A stretch of DNA of 64,000 nucleotides from Ascaris suum (lineage: Eukaryota; Nematoda; Chromadorea; Rhabditida; Ascarididae). The notes under the pieces were generated by a model. The model was not told the origin of the DNA. It worked only from the letters and a program-made list of their open reading frames with translations, and did no database searches. Positions within the stretch are counted from its first letter, which is position 1; each line of letters starts with the position of its first letter. The translations under genes and the position numbers were made by a program. The stretch lies in assembly GCA_013433145.1 (NCBI GenBank), contig CM024168.1, forward strand, positions 17,127,868-17,191,867, written 5' to 3'. This document shows positions 1 to 11,709 of this stretch, in pieces.

Positions 1-196
1 ATCCCCCTTCACGTTCATCTCTATTCTGTTCCACTGCACTCATGGGCAAATCGTTGCTTCGGTTGTATTAAAAGTAACATAAATGTGAGGAGATAGTTGT
101 TGCTGTTATATATGAAAACTTTTGGTATCGAAAGTTGTTAAGGTTCAACTGGTAGTGTTGTGCTCACAGCCACCAACTCGCACTCTCCTCTCGCAG

Positions 197-3100
197 GTCG
201 CCAAACTTCTGCCCGATCATCTTGAGGTTTGCGGTTTAATTCTTGGTTTTATTACCTCGGTTTATTCATTTGAGTAAATGCATTGCGCAGCTTTTCTGTT
301 GTGGTGGAATTGACAAGATCGGAGAACATACTTCTGAATAATTGCTCTAAAGTAGGCATTTAGGTATCAGCGAAAATAATGGATAACGGCGAAATTTGGA
401 AATGTCAGTAGGACAGAGTAACTGATGAATAATTTGGATCAGTCACGTTGTGTATGATCCCTCCGTGCGTAATATGTCTTGATTCATACTGCACATATAG
501 TATGCTTTGGTTAGAACCCTTTTCTGTAGAGCATTGGCCACAGGCTTAGTTTATATGACGAAAAGGCGTTGTAGGATTCGAAGAAAATTGCGGTCATCGT
601 TTGTACAAAAATTATGAGGTAAAGCTATGGGTGTGACTGCACTAGATTTGGATCGACGAAATCAATTCCGAGGATATTAGAAAGGATGTTGTTTATAGAA
701 AGGTGAAAACGATATCGTTACGGTGCTGGAGAAGGCGGATGAGAGTGCTCTGCTTGTAAAGCAATCCGACAACGATATGATTTGCCGTATTGTACTATCG
801 GCGGTTACGCTTCGCGAAGAAGCCATTGCTGGTTACTACTACAGTGTTTCTACTTTTAACTTGGCTGCTTAATTGGAGCCTGAAATTTTTGGTAGGAAAT
901 TAAGCCTGATATAAAATGGATTGGCGAGTGGAATATTCTTCATTCACTAATGGACCTCGAACTAATCCTGCAAATTGACTTGGAAATTGCATGGAAATTC
1001 GTTTGTTAGATTTTTTCAGTCATCGAGTTTCATTATTTTCCTCTTAGTTCTATTCTCTTAGAAATTTTCTCACTAAACGAGCTAGGTTCTAGCTCAAAGA
1101 TCAGTACTTTTTTTTATTCGTGGCGTTTGGATGAAAAACGAAGCGTTTATTAACGAATGAATTAGATGGTATGAAAAGGACTCTCCGGAAATTTGCTTTT
1201 GATGCGAATAAAATGCTGGGATATTGAGATGCATTTCGGGCGTATCTGAAGAGGGGGTTTATAAGGAAGAATATCAAAAGTGGGCAGTCTTATGGGCTGT
1301 TGGAGTGTAACAATCTTATTACTGGGTATAGTTGTAGCGTCTTATTAACCTATTTTGAGTATCCGATGTTTAACGTTGCTTGTTGCAGAGAATGGAGCTA
1401 AGCAGGCTGGCGATAAACCATCGGCTGTTAAGGATCCATTGCCGAGAGGACCGTGTCTTGATGCGCTTGCTGAACTTAGACATGCCAAATGGTTCCAGGT
1501 TGGTTATGCGTTATAATAATGAATTTTTTAAAATTTTTAGCAGGTATCTGAAGCGCATGTTTTCCAGAAGCGTTCCGTTTTTCTCGTCCTTTTTGTCGAT
1601 ATTCAATTACTTAGCAGTTTTCTAGTATCTTAGGACGTTTGGAGGTGTTGCTGTGTCTTGTTAAGTTATAAATTCGTTGGTATGAGAATGAAGAGTTAGC
1701 GTTATTCATTTATTGACCGATAGATTGAAACGCTAGTTGGTTCATCAAGTAGGCAGGTTACGAAGGTTTTGGGTTCAAGTTGATCATATTGTCATATGCC
1801 AATTTTTTGAGTAGGCGAATGAAAACGTTGATGGTTACGGCTGGCATTACATGTGATAATATGGAGTTTTTAAGTAACTCCTAGATTGTGTTATGCGTAG
1901 GTTTTATTGCTGTTCCACGTGATGCTATTTGCTTTTTGTGCACGAACTGATGCGAGGTTTCTTGCAGGCTAGATGTGCCAATTTGCAATCGGCAGGTATT
2001 ACATTGCGCATTTTCCGTGAAATTCGTCAACGTGTACCTGCATGGCAGCCACTCTCCACCTGGGGTAAGCAACTTTTTAATGGTGGAGAGGCTTTTTCTT
2101 GGACGCAATGAGAGCAGCCAGAGCGGGTATATTTGAGGAGGAAAAATAGATTTGTATGTAGAAATTGGTACTTGCTTATTTGTTGGTACTACTACAGAAA
2201 ATGAGTTGGTAATGTTGTAGGTTGACGATGCGAGCGATGACCGCTATCATTCGTACCCGTCGCCAGAGTTTAACATGTTCGCATATATTTTAAAATTGAA
2301 CGACCTCGATTTCAGATGTTTGTTTTGAGGAGTGCATAATATACGTTTGTGGTACATTACCACAGATGAAAGGAAATTTGGTAAAGAAGGTTTTAGTGGT
2401 AGGTGGGCTCACACATTTCTAGAGCAGATAAGGTTCACCTTAAGTTTGGAATGAAATTGGGTTCATTTTGATTGGACTGGCTTAGTGGCAAATTTTTGTT
2501 CTCTAAATGGTTTGTGAGTCACGGACATTTGAAGATCGATTTTTCGTCTTTCTGGTTCGGCTTTCAGGAGATGATTCCAAGCTCATAGTGGGTGTTGTAA
2601 GAATTTGGGGCATGAAGTTTACTTTCTTTATTAATTTTGGTGAAAGGTAATCCCCACTACTATCTATTGTGGGCGGATTCTGGTTGAGGATCGATGTTGT
2701 TGGAAATCGGAGCATGAAATTTACCTTTTTTTCTTGATTTTGTGAAAGGTAGGCGCCACTCTCTCTGGTAGGAGGTTCTGTTAAATGCGTACATTCGATG
2801 ATTGCTTTTCTTTCAGGCGACGGAATTGTTTGTTGAGAAGGTGCTTGCGTCCCATGGTGCACCTCTTTCTCCTGGTGATGCGGTACGCCGCGTCTTCGAG
2901 GCCATTGCATCGGGCGTGCTCTTCTCATGTATTATTAATTCTTGCTCATTTCGATTTTTAAGCTATAATATAGAAAAAAATTTATCACAGTTGGCAGCTT
3001 TTTTTTAATAAGGAAAGACGTTTATGTTGTTGGTTCTGTAGTTGGGAAATTGCCGGTTCATTATTTTCTTGTTGGTACTTTAAAAGGTTGGAGTCGATGC

Positions 3101-6100
3101 CGTTATTTGTGCTATGTGGTCGGAAAATTTTCCTTCTTTTCCTGCAAGAGTTGCAATGAAATACCATGCATCTCCTCTACTGTGTTAGGGATTTCTTTTA
3201 TATGTTCATATGGGGCAATCACTACAAAGTTGATTGCCATTGCAACGTTTTTTTTTCGAGGGGATGGTAACTAGAGGTAATGTTTATGTTGTGTACGCAG
3301 CATTTTATTTACGTCGGAAGCTGGACATCCATGACTGCCATATTATTTCGGCAACTGTTTAAGCGGTAAAAATGAAATGAAATCAGTATTGCCGAATTGA
3401 GGAGAATGTTACCAAGGTACTTCCAGCTGGGCCGGGTTTGAAAGATCCATGCGAAAAGGATGGGCGTGATGTATTGGCAGACCTGAGTGGGCAGCAGCGT
3501 GAGGATATCACAGCCGGCTCGCAGCATGCCCTCCGCCTAATCGCCTTCAATCAAATGTATAAGGTGTTGGGCGTGGAACGACTCCCAGATGCACGTGCTC
3601 CACCTTTGTCATCTTTGGGTGTGGCAGGAGATCGTAAACGTCCTCGCGATTCGAACGGCAGTCCCGATGACGGTGAGGTTGTCGGTTAGTTTGCTCGTCG
3701 TTCCACACACATATCGGTTGTTTGATTTTCCGTGGCTCTAGCCCGTCCTTCCTTTTGGCCTTCTGTGGGTGTTTATCGACGTCGCAGGTTTCATCCCTCC
3801 TTTACCCTCCTTCCCTCTCATTCTGCATATTTCGTTTGCCGGAAATTCGGCTTTGAACCTAGGAAACGAGTGGAGACGATATCTACTTTCTATCACGTTT
3901 GTTTTATTGTTTAAATCTTGCTCTGTTTGCATACGAGAGAGATATCACCTGAGTGTATTGATTTCCTCATTCCGTTCGTTGGGAAGAGTCGTTTTTTAAT
4001 ATGTTCAGGAATGTTGGAAAAAGGGCTAGCGCTAGCTGCATTGAGATTTATTGATAAGATCTATTGTTGTTGATTTGTTGATGATTGCAGAGCGTTGCAG
4101 CCATGTTCTCTTTTTGCAGACGCTAATTTAACAGTAAGTGCGGTGATACGCAATATTGACATAGACTTAGGGAAAGTCAAGAACATGGAGCAGGTCAGGA
4201 ACATTATATGTGGTTGTGGTGTATGCTGAAGGGGGAGGTATAATTACTTTTTCGATTACGGTATGCTGAGGCAGTATTATGGGGTTGTTATAAGGCGAAA
4301 AGAGTGGCTAATCTGCACGCACGTGTTGCGCTATTGTCCGCTTAGCTGCACGTTTTGTTGTGTGGCGTTCGCATAAGAATTGTTGATTGGTCGAACGACT
4401 GCGGCTGCCCTCTTGCGCGCTCATACCTGTGAACAGGTGCTTAGCAATAATTGGATTTAGGAAACGAGGGGCAAGGCATTTATAAGAGAAATGACTTCGA
4501 TTTCCCTCATATGCTAAGCATCATTAGCTATAAATGATGATCGCTTTTAGAAACATTTTGTAATAGGTTAGATTGATGGTTAACGAAGTTGCTAGTACGT
4601 CGTTTTTGCGGCCGATTTGGCAAGGTCTAGTTACTTCCTAATCCACGTTTTTTTTTGGGAAGGTGGGAGGTAAGGTTGTTTTTAAATCGTTTTTAGCATG
4701 TACTGAATTGAAACGATTTTGTGCGCGAGAGGGTGGTGCATTGACGCGGTTTTGATTAAAGCAACAACATGATCATGGAATCGGCGTTATTTTCTGTTCG
4801 GATTACGCATGGGCATAGCCTCCCTTTTTATTAACATAAAAAGGTGGAGTCACTTAGATTTCCTTCTCATTCAAAGATACATAGGAGATTGCAAAATTCG
4901 TCCAAAATTGTCGTTGTGTCGCTGAGTTTAGCGGTTTAGTATAGAATTTGAGGGGGATGGGGGAAAGGTTCAGCTTGTGGAGAATTGCCCATGTGATGTG
5001 CTCCTCATCCTGTTTGTTGTTAAAAAGTTAACGTTTTCTGATAGGAAAGTGTTTGTTAAAACGTCATTCATAGTATACTCCAAAAGCAGATTGCGGGCTT
5101 ATATATGTGTATAGAGGCGTGTACCCAACGGAGTGCCTTATTTATGAGGGATGTGCTCGGAGATGAAGTTTACATGTTGAAGGCGGCTGCACTTGGTTTA
5201 TTCATAGATTGTTGTTATTTCTGATAAGGGTTTTTAAAGGATCCGATTTATGTGATACTTGAATGAATCGGATTGAGGATGTTCTGTTCTCTTCGAGGGG
5301 AAGAAGTTTGGTTGAAATTATTAGCATATAGTAGTGTTGTCTTCTTTTGCCTGGGGATTTGTTGTGAGTTCAATGATTTAAGCGTACGATATGTTGCGGT
5401 GGGTAGAACGCGCTAATTGATTAAAGAGAAAGGCGATAAGGCTGCTACCGTCGGATTGTTGCTTCATAGCCGAGCACGAGAACGGGTACCAGCGAAACTG
5501 CTCTCATTGCATGTTGTTACCGTTGTTTTATGCTGAATATGGTACTGCACAACGCGTTTTCTAAGCACAGGACAGATATTGCGATGCGTCATTGGCCATT
5601 TTTGGTTGTTATATATTGGATAGGAGTGGATATCATACTGGAAGTACCTTATGATGCCAGTGAATGCTAATGCGTTTTCACACCTATAGAGCGTGCTGCA
5701 TTAGGGTTGCGGTTCATAGCCACCCGAATAGGAAGAATAAGGCTTTTTTTTCGCTTTGGTGTCGGTATCTGCTGGCATGTATCTATAACCACTCCATTTT
5801 GATATAGTGAATGCGCACAGTGCAATGCTATGCTAGCATAGGGAATGGGAATCGAATGTTAACTTGAGGTAGGCAACATTTGTGGGATAAAAGATGCGAC
5901 CACTGCTGTGTTGTTGAAGGGGAGTGGGAGACGTGGGAAACAATAAGGCTTAAGGAAGTAGCGTGGGGCTGACCTGTGCTTCTCGAATACGTTAGATCGT
6001 ACTGCAAATGTAGAGCGTTTCATTTCGTTCTCAACGGGCGTCGTTCTCTACGGAAAGAGAGATACAACGTGGAGTTGAGCTCTCTGCGAGCGTTATGCTC

Positions 6101-6239
6101 TACACCCTTCATGAGTCTTACCTTCTTTCCCTATTTCTCAACGAATGATGAGATCACCAGCTTAGGCTCTCCGTTCATTTCAGATGTGAAGAAAGACAAG
6201 AAGGAAGAAGCAAAGGGTGAAGAAAAGAGCACCGCTTAA
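197..6239 (+). CDS. zfr: ZFR-type zinc finger RNA-binding protein, DZF domain and C-terminus (5' end outside window)
   Basis: Seven exons assembled by eye: 197-226, 699-831, 1389-1498, 1968-2064 (see the phase problem), 2817-2928, 3427-3672 and 6184-6239, giving about 260 residues. Every intron has GT-AG ends, and all junction phases agree except exon 4 to exon 5. The peptide follows the DZF (NF90/NF45/ZFR) domain in order: [85 protein letters not shown], then RKRPRDSNG and a lysine/glutamate-rich tail ending [11 protein letters not shown] is favoured over ILF2/ILF3 because the frame ends shortly after the DZF domain in an RKR-RDS-G plus KKDKK tail, as in ZFR, and ILF3-type double-stranded RNA-binding domains do not follow. 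Family knowledge: ZFR binds RNA and affects splicing; the DZF fold is nucleotidyltransferase-like and mediates dimerisation. The zinc fingers should lie upstream of base 1. Strong identification from motif memory; no search was run. Confidence 0.9.
3673..6183 (+). other. Last intron of the ZFR gene (about 2.5 kb)
   Basis: The donor CG|GTGAGG follows the codons for SPDD, and the acceptor CATTTCAG precedes the terminal exon; splicing restores frame and gives DD-D-VKKDKK. If the donor is not used, translation runs five codons further (GEVVG) to TAG at 3687-3689, so an alternative short terminus is possible. I saw no other convincing exon inside. The block is moderately G+C-rich with scattered T-runs and no tandem arrays. 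Confidence 0.7.
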
Positions 6240-6449
6240 GGGATCTGTTGTATGTGTGGCGGCTGGCTGGCGTCTCTATGTTCTATTGGGAGTGTTTACT
6301 ATATGGGGCTGCCTTTTGCTAGTATTTCATTCCTACTCCCGCTCCTCTATTCCCATCCAACTTATCCCAATATTCCATTCCCTAGATAGAATATCATTTT
6401 ATTTTCTATGAAATGAATGGGCAAATCTTCGTATAGCGCAATTAAATCA

Positions 6450-6455
6450 AATAAA
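6450..6455 (+). terminator. Poly(A) signal of the ZFR gene
   Basis: AATAAA lies about 210 bp after the stop codon at 6237-6239, in an A/T-rich context, with a G-rich stretch about 13-30 bases downstream (6468-6484). Position and context fit a short 3' UTR for the ZFR transcript. I infer 3' processing within the following 30 bases. Confidence 0.6.
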
Positions 6456-6484
6456 GTTCTTGCTAAAGGGGGGAGGGGAGGGGG

Positions 6485-8600
6485 ATGAAAATATGAGGGT
6501 TTTTTTAATTGGCTTATGAACATTGCTGTTCGTGGTGAGCCTTCCAACGACCGAAGCGTACAACAGTTCTGAGTGCAGGCCTCTCTCCGTGTTTATTACA
6601 TTTGCAGTACTCCATATATTGTTTGCATCACGCACATCATGTTTTGTAATGTGCTGCCTCGTTGTGGACTCCATCAGTGCAAAACCTTATAAGAAGTTAG
6701 AGATTGTTCTTATTAATAGGTCAGGTCCTATGGCATTGGTACTTTCAAACGTTTTGCACAGATGGGCTATCTCATGTTAAGCGGTTTTTGATGAGTAGCG
6801 GTGGTGTTCAGGGTTCGGGTGGTGTTCAAGAATATCGTGCAGATGAATAGTTGATTTTCCTGTAAGGTGAATGGTGTATGCGCCGAGAGTGTTGTCCACA
6901 CGATGGCAGCCAGTTGCTCTGTGGCGGCTCTAATTGGATTTATTTTTAATGTCTCCCTATCAAGTGGCTCTCTGTATGTATCTCTCTTCCACATTGTCTC
7001 ATAGCGTATATTTTGTATTTGCATCGGAAGGGTCGGCACTTTGCTGTTGCTACTTGCGCCGTGAACATGCCGTGTTCGGTTTTCATAGGTTGGAAGGAAA
7101 GAGATAGGGACCATTTATTTACCAAAAACCTACACCGGTCGAGTTGTTGGTAGAGACAACGTTTGCCTCTCACCCCGGCAAATTGACAGATTTATCCGAA
7201 TAGGAAGTAATTTCACTGCTTCTTCGTTTCTTGCCATCTTTGATGATTATTTTCAAGTATGTTTGGAGAGTGTCGAGTGCGGACATTAAAAAACCTGGAG
7301 GGGTAATTGAAGGTAAGCATTACAGCGCAGAATTTTCTCTGAATGGGTTTTAAAGGACATTGAGCTGTAGATATCTTTTTTTTCTTTAATTGGATTCTTT
7401 GTTAGACTGGTTTGGCAAATGTGTATATTTACATGATGTCTGGCATAGAGCTGTCTTTTGTGAATGCGACCCGTCAACCGTCGTAGTTCACTGTTGATAT
7501 GCTTGTTTTTGGCGATGGTGGAAGGGGGCTTTGCATAGTTTTTCGTTATTCTCTTCGAAATGACATCTGCAGTCAATGAGTCGATCGCTTTATCCAACTT
7601 ATTTTGTTGCTGATAGCCGGTGCAATTATAACTTCATTACCTGAGAAATAAATAAGTAACTGACTGCTAAGATATGCAATGAAATTTTTTTGCCTCCGAA
7701 TTTTGGACGGATATGAGCATTGAGAGGTATGAGTGGGCGTCAGTTGATTATATCGTCTCATTGGGTGCTGGTAGTAGTATTTTGACCCCTTTTATTTTGT
7801 CCACGGTTTGCACTCCACAATTTGGCTGTTTTTAAGTGTTACTTTGAATTGCATTGTGAACCGTTCATGGTGATATGTTATATTCCTTAGTGCGCTCACG
7901 AGAGAGGAAGAGGCAGCAGTAATCAATGAATGATATTTCCACAGGTATAAAATATTAGACAAAATATAAGGGATAAACTATTGGTGGGTTATTTTGCTGT
8001 GGACTTTTTGGTGAGAGATGAAGGTCGTTTTGTTGTTCAGGCTTTCCGGTCCAAATTATTATAAGATAGATGGTCTCATATCGCATTAAAAATTTTTTCT
8101 AGCCGAAGAGTAATAGAGAGCACAGGAAGAATAAACGATATATGGTGAGGTCAGTTGGCTTTTTTTTTTGGATTTGTATGGAGTGGAGCGAGGGAAATCC
8201 ATAGATGCGCCCCGATTTGTTGTTGTGTTCTATTTTTTTTTCGAGTTATCTTCTCTCTTGTTTGGATGATCTTATTATTGAAAGCTAATGTAAACCTCCC
8301 ATCTTTTGTTCTAATAAAAGGTTTCTAAAGTTTTTTATTTGTTGTTAGGCTGAATGAAGAATGCTTTAATGACTAGCAGGGAGGTAATGCCTCTCGTTTC
8401 CTTCGCCTATATGTTCATTTGATTGAAATGGAGGAAGTATGTCAAAACCCGATTTAAGCTCTGAAGGAGGCACCAGGTACATAGTAGGTAACGAACGCGT
8501 AGCTTAATTCACCTAGGAGGTGAAGGTTGGAAGATAACACAGAAGACGTTCGACATGCATTTATCGCGATATAAATGTAAATGTGTCTCGAACGACCATT
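6485..8600. other. Intergenic block, G+C-richer, no gene supported
   Basis: Open frames here (for example minus 6767-7114 and 7286-7597) show no recognisable domain, and consistent splice-bounded exons were not found. With this base composition, chance frames of 60-110 codons are expected. No tandem repeats were seen beyond short T-runs near 8160 and 8230. Confidence 0.5.
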
Positions 8601-8602
8601 AG

Positions 8603-9346
8603 GAGAGCAATGCTTATGTTTCTGAAGATGTTGTGGCCACCTTGGTATCGAAGAAAGAGGTTACAGTGTGCAGATTGCCTGACCTGATAGGAAAATGGGC
8701 TGAAGTAGGCAGAGTTTGGAGCGTTGCTGAAGACAGGCGCATATCATTGAAAAAGGGCATCGAGCGCAGGCGTCATTGAATTCCGCGCTGTTTCATATTG
8801 GTGGAGTAGAACACTTGATTTCCTAGTTCTCGACTTTCCCGCTTCTTCGTAAATAATGCTGTGGATGCTAATGAGGAATGCTTGATGGAGCGCTATCTTG
8901 AAGCTTGCAACATGAGGACATTGGTGATTTCGTGTGGAGCCAGTAGAGTTACTACGAAGGCCAGGGGGGGGGGGAGGGTGAAGAACCACCGCAAGAGGCA
9001 TTATCAGTCTACCTAAGAACAAGTGTCAACGTACCTACAGGAGACACTGTGGAGACTGCTCTAGAGATAGTTGGATCTATTTCGGTGATGGTGTATGGAG
9101 CCTGGTTTTGGTGTGGGTTGGTGACTGTGGATCCCTTAGCTTTCACAGACGTGGTTCTGTGACCCGGATTTAAAGATGTCAGAACATCCAGGCAAGAAGA
9201 CATCCTCGCAGATGTGCGCGAGGGTGGTGTTACCTTCAGTAAGTATATGAGTGGAAATTTGCAAAGACACTTTAAGAAAAGGCTGACAAGCAACAAGATT
9301 AGAAATGTTTATTCATTACTAAACAGAAGTTGTAACGAATGAAAAT
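8603..9346. other. Coding-looking block with competing frames on both strands
   Basis: On the plus strand an open frame follows the acceptor CCATTAG at 8602 and contains EVTVCRLPDLIGKWAEVG. A second plus frame, after the 11-G run at 8964-8974, contains ALSVYLRTSVNVPTGDTVE and VMVYGAWFWCGLVTVD, stops near 9153-9163, and is followed by AATAAA at about 9341. On the minus strand, frames at 8744-9022 (ending SMTPALDALFQ) and 9009-9296 (a Ser/Thr-rich stretch with ITEIDPTISRAVSTVSPV and a GTACGT donor) are equally open. None matches a family I know. The plus reading has the better 3' context (stop then AATAAA), but the strand is undecided. Confidence 0.3.
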
Positions 9347-9819
9347 AAAGATGTTATGATTTTCAGCATTAAGGTGATACTCATTATTAGTTTGCATACT
9401 ATCTGCGCTGAAATATTGGGAAAACTTTTTAGTGGTCGATTTCGAACAGAATTGAATGCCTAATCGATGTCGATTAGTTGAAATAAATCACAAAAAAAAA
9501 ACAAATCAGAAATAATCCTAAACATGAGAATTATCAATAAATGCTACCAATAAGCTATCAATAAATCTGCGATCTGATGTCTCATTTTCCTCCAAGTAAT
9601 GAAGTATACCGCTAATCGAATGGAGGTCAGATATGAACAATGATTAGATGGAGAGGCAACGAAAGTAGTGTTCTTTATTTCGAAAATGTTTCCTCAGTTC
9701 ATTCAGTTAAGTTATTATGGAATGAGTTTTGAACGAAAGATTAATAATTTCACTGATGAGGTTAGAGGTGAATTGTTTTTTTATTTATAGAGACATTGAT
9801 GAAGTGTAGTTTTCTATGA

Positions 9820-9922
<103 letters not shown>

Positions 9923-9997
9923 ATAAGTAAGAGCAAGCACTTGTTCGTTTGCAAAGTTTTTTGTTGATATGAGCGAAAAATGAGGAAATAAGATGCA

Positions 9998-10003
9998 TTT
10001 ATT
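9998..10003 (-). terminator. AATAAA overlapping the stop codon of the small membrane protein gene
   Basis: On the minus strand the last codons read CAA CAA TAA, and AATAAA spans the stop. If used, the 3' UTR would be only about 15-30 bases. A second AATAAA at about 9779-9784 would place the whole TA microsatellite in the 3' UTR. Confidence 0.35.
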
Positions 10004-10387
10004 GTTGCATTCCAGGTGTATATCGTCGTTGAGGAACGAAACAAAACTTCTTGATGAGGAAAACAATAATAGCAGCCAGAACGAGTAGTGGTATAGTGAT
10101 ACCGATGATGAACACCCATATTCGAGTATGATAACAGCACTGATTGTTCAAATCACCACAGCATTTGTAGTAATAGGTCAACGAGTTCTCTGAAATTCCA
10201 CTTTTTTTTTCATTTCTTGGAATAAATAATGTACCTTTGAAATTTTAAAACATTGGTTTTTCTTTATCCACCAACTTGGTACACATAGACAGGCTTTTTA
10301 AAGATTATTCAATTCCTTCTAGAAATCCCTATATATATTTGATCTTCAACGCAAGCAGCTTCATGGTCTTATTATTTCTTTTTACTT

Positions 10388-10470
<83 letters not shown>

Positions 10471-11709
10471 GTGCAGTTGAAAAGGTAAGAGTACAACCAA
10501 ACCTGGGCACATAGTTCCAAGCAATTTCGAAGGACACCATAAATATTGGACGTATTTGTTCAGCTGGTCATCCTGAAAAAAAGTGGCATAATGCAAAGAA
10601 ATATAGTGGATTTCGATACTTAAGACCCGCAAGATAAATTAGACTATGGATGATTTAGCAATATAACAGATTGAGAGCGTCGCGTTCCAAGTCTCTCAAT
10701 GTTGGAAGAGAAATCGGTGAGAAATGTACCGTTCGATTAATTCATCACTCGCTCGTTATCTTATCATTCAGCACATGTTGCAATTCAAATAATTTTGCTA
10801 TCGTGATGATGGTTTAAAGTGCGCAAATTTACGTTCATTTATAAGACTTTAGGAATCTCTATAGTTAAATCGTCATTGCGGCTTCCTGCAATGTTTCATC
10901 AATTATTTCACCTACTAATTCACCTCCATATATAAAACACAATCTATGTGTTGTTACTTTGGTAACTGATGGTGTTGCAGACATCATATATAATGTATGT
11001 AGTGTTGATATCGTCGAACATATAGAATCATGGAAGTGTAACAAATTATCCGTAATTTTGATAATTTCAGGATTGATATGACCTACCCGGAGCAGCAAAG
11101 ATCTTAGATATGCTCCTTTTTCTATGATGTATGATATCCTTCAACGTTCGTGTACGTAATCAGCGGAAATTTTTTGTTGTTTACGGGTACACTGAGAGGT
11201 GTTTAATGATGAATACAAGGAGGACGACTAATCAATGATGGGAATAAATAACCAATTCCTTTTAATTTTACACGAAATGAAATTAGGTGGTGAATTTTAC
11301 TAGGCGATTTATATCATTACAAAAAAGTGATCATTATAAGTCTACAATCGTCGTGGGGGAGGGGGGGGGGGGGGGGGGTAGTATCAATCAGCTCATTTTC
11401 TACACATCGATTAAATGTCGTCAAATGAAATGATTTGGATCGATGGATTTCAACAAGGGGAACTGATTTTAATAGTAGAAATAAATCCTTTACATTATAA
11501 TATAAAATAAAGGCATAAATCTAGGCTCCATAAATCCTTTGCTAATAAAAAATTCTAATTATAATATTATAAAATAAACGATTATTAAAGTTTTTTTCCA
11601 GGTGTATAATAACCTGCGTTAAAATTTCGCGATCTCCACTCGAATAAGCTGAAGAGCAGCTAAGAATCGCCACAAATAATAATAGTTCCACCGTGAGAGT
11701 TGATTCCAT
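9999..11709 (-). CDS. Small six-cysteine single-pass membrane protein (CX-module/Shisa-like), complete
   Basis: Three exons on the minus strand, 11614-11709, 10503-10572 and 9999-10189, join in phase (0, then 1) through GTTATT/TTTTCAG and GTTTGG/TTTCAG introns into 118 residues. Residues 1-21 form a signal peptide (MESTLTVELLLFVAILSCSS, then A). The ectodomain has six cysteines, at 45, 54, 65, 66, 73 and 74, in the pattern C-x8-C-x10-CC-x6-CC around YYYKCCG and QCCYHTRIW. Residues 80-101 are hydrophobic (VFIIGITIPLLVLAAIIVFL), followed by KK and a short tail ending YTPGMQQ: a type I membrane protein. The short cysteine-paired ectodomain before one TM helix recalls nematode CX-module and Shisa-like proteins; family assignment is tentative, the gene model is good. 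TA microsatellites lie in intron 2 and downstream of the stop. Function unknown. Confidence 0.8.
10392..10467. repeat. (TA)n microsatellite in intron 2 of the small membrane protein gene
   Basis: Uninterrupted TA repeat of about 76 bp, 36 bp inside the donor end of intron 10190-10502. Confidence 0.98.
11353..11381. repeat. G homopolymer run
   Basis: A GGGGGAGGG tract extending into a run of about 17 G lies within the first intron of the small membrane protein gene. It may form a G-quadruplex and is a likely place for sequencing error. Confidence 0.8.

Noticed and set aside
8788..8795. CTGTTTCA motif as a 21U-RNA (piRNA) promoter
   Set aside because: Single copies on both strands are about what chance gives in 64 kb; no clustering.
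10865..11098. 77-codon minus ORF inside intron 1 of the small membrane protein gene
   Set aside because: Exons on either side join in phase without it, and it ends in a stop; treated as intronic chance frame.
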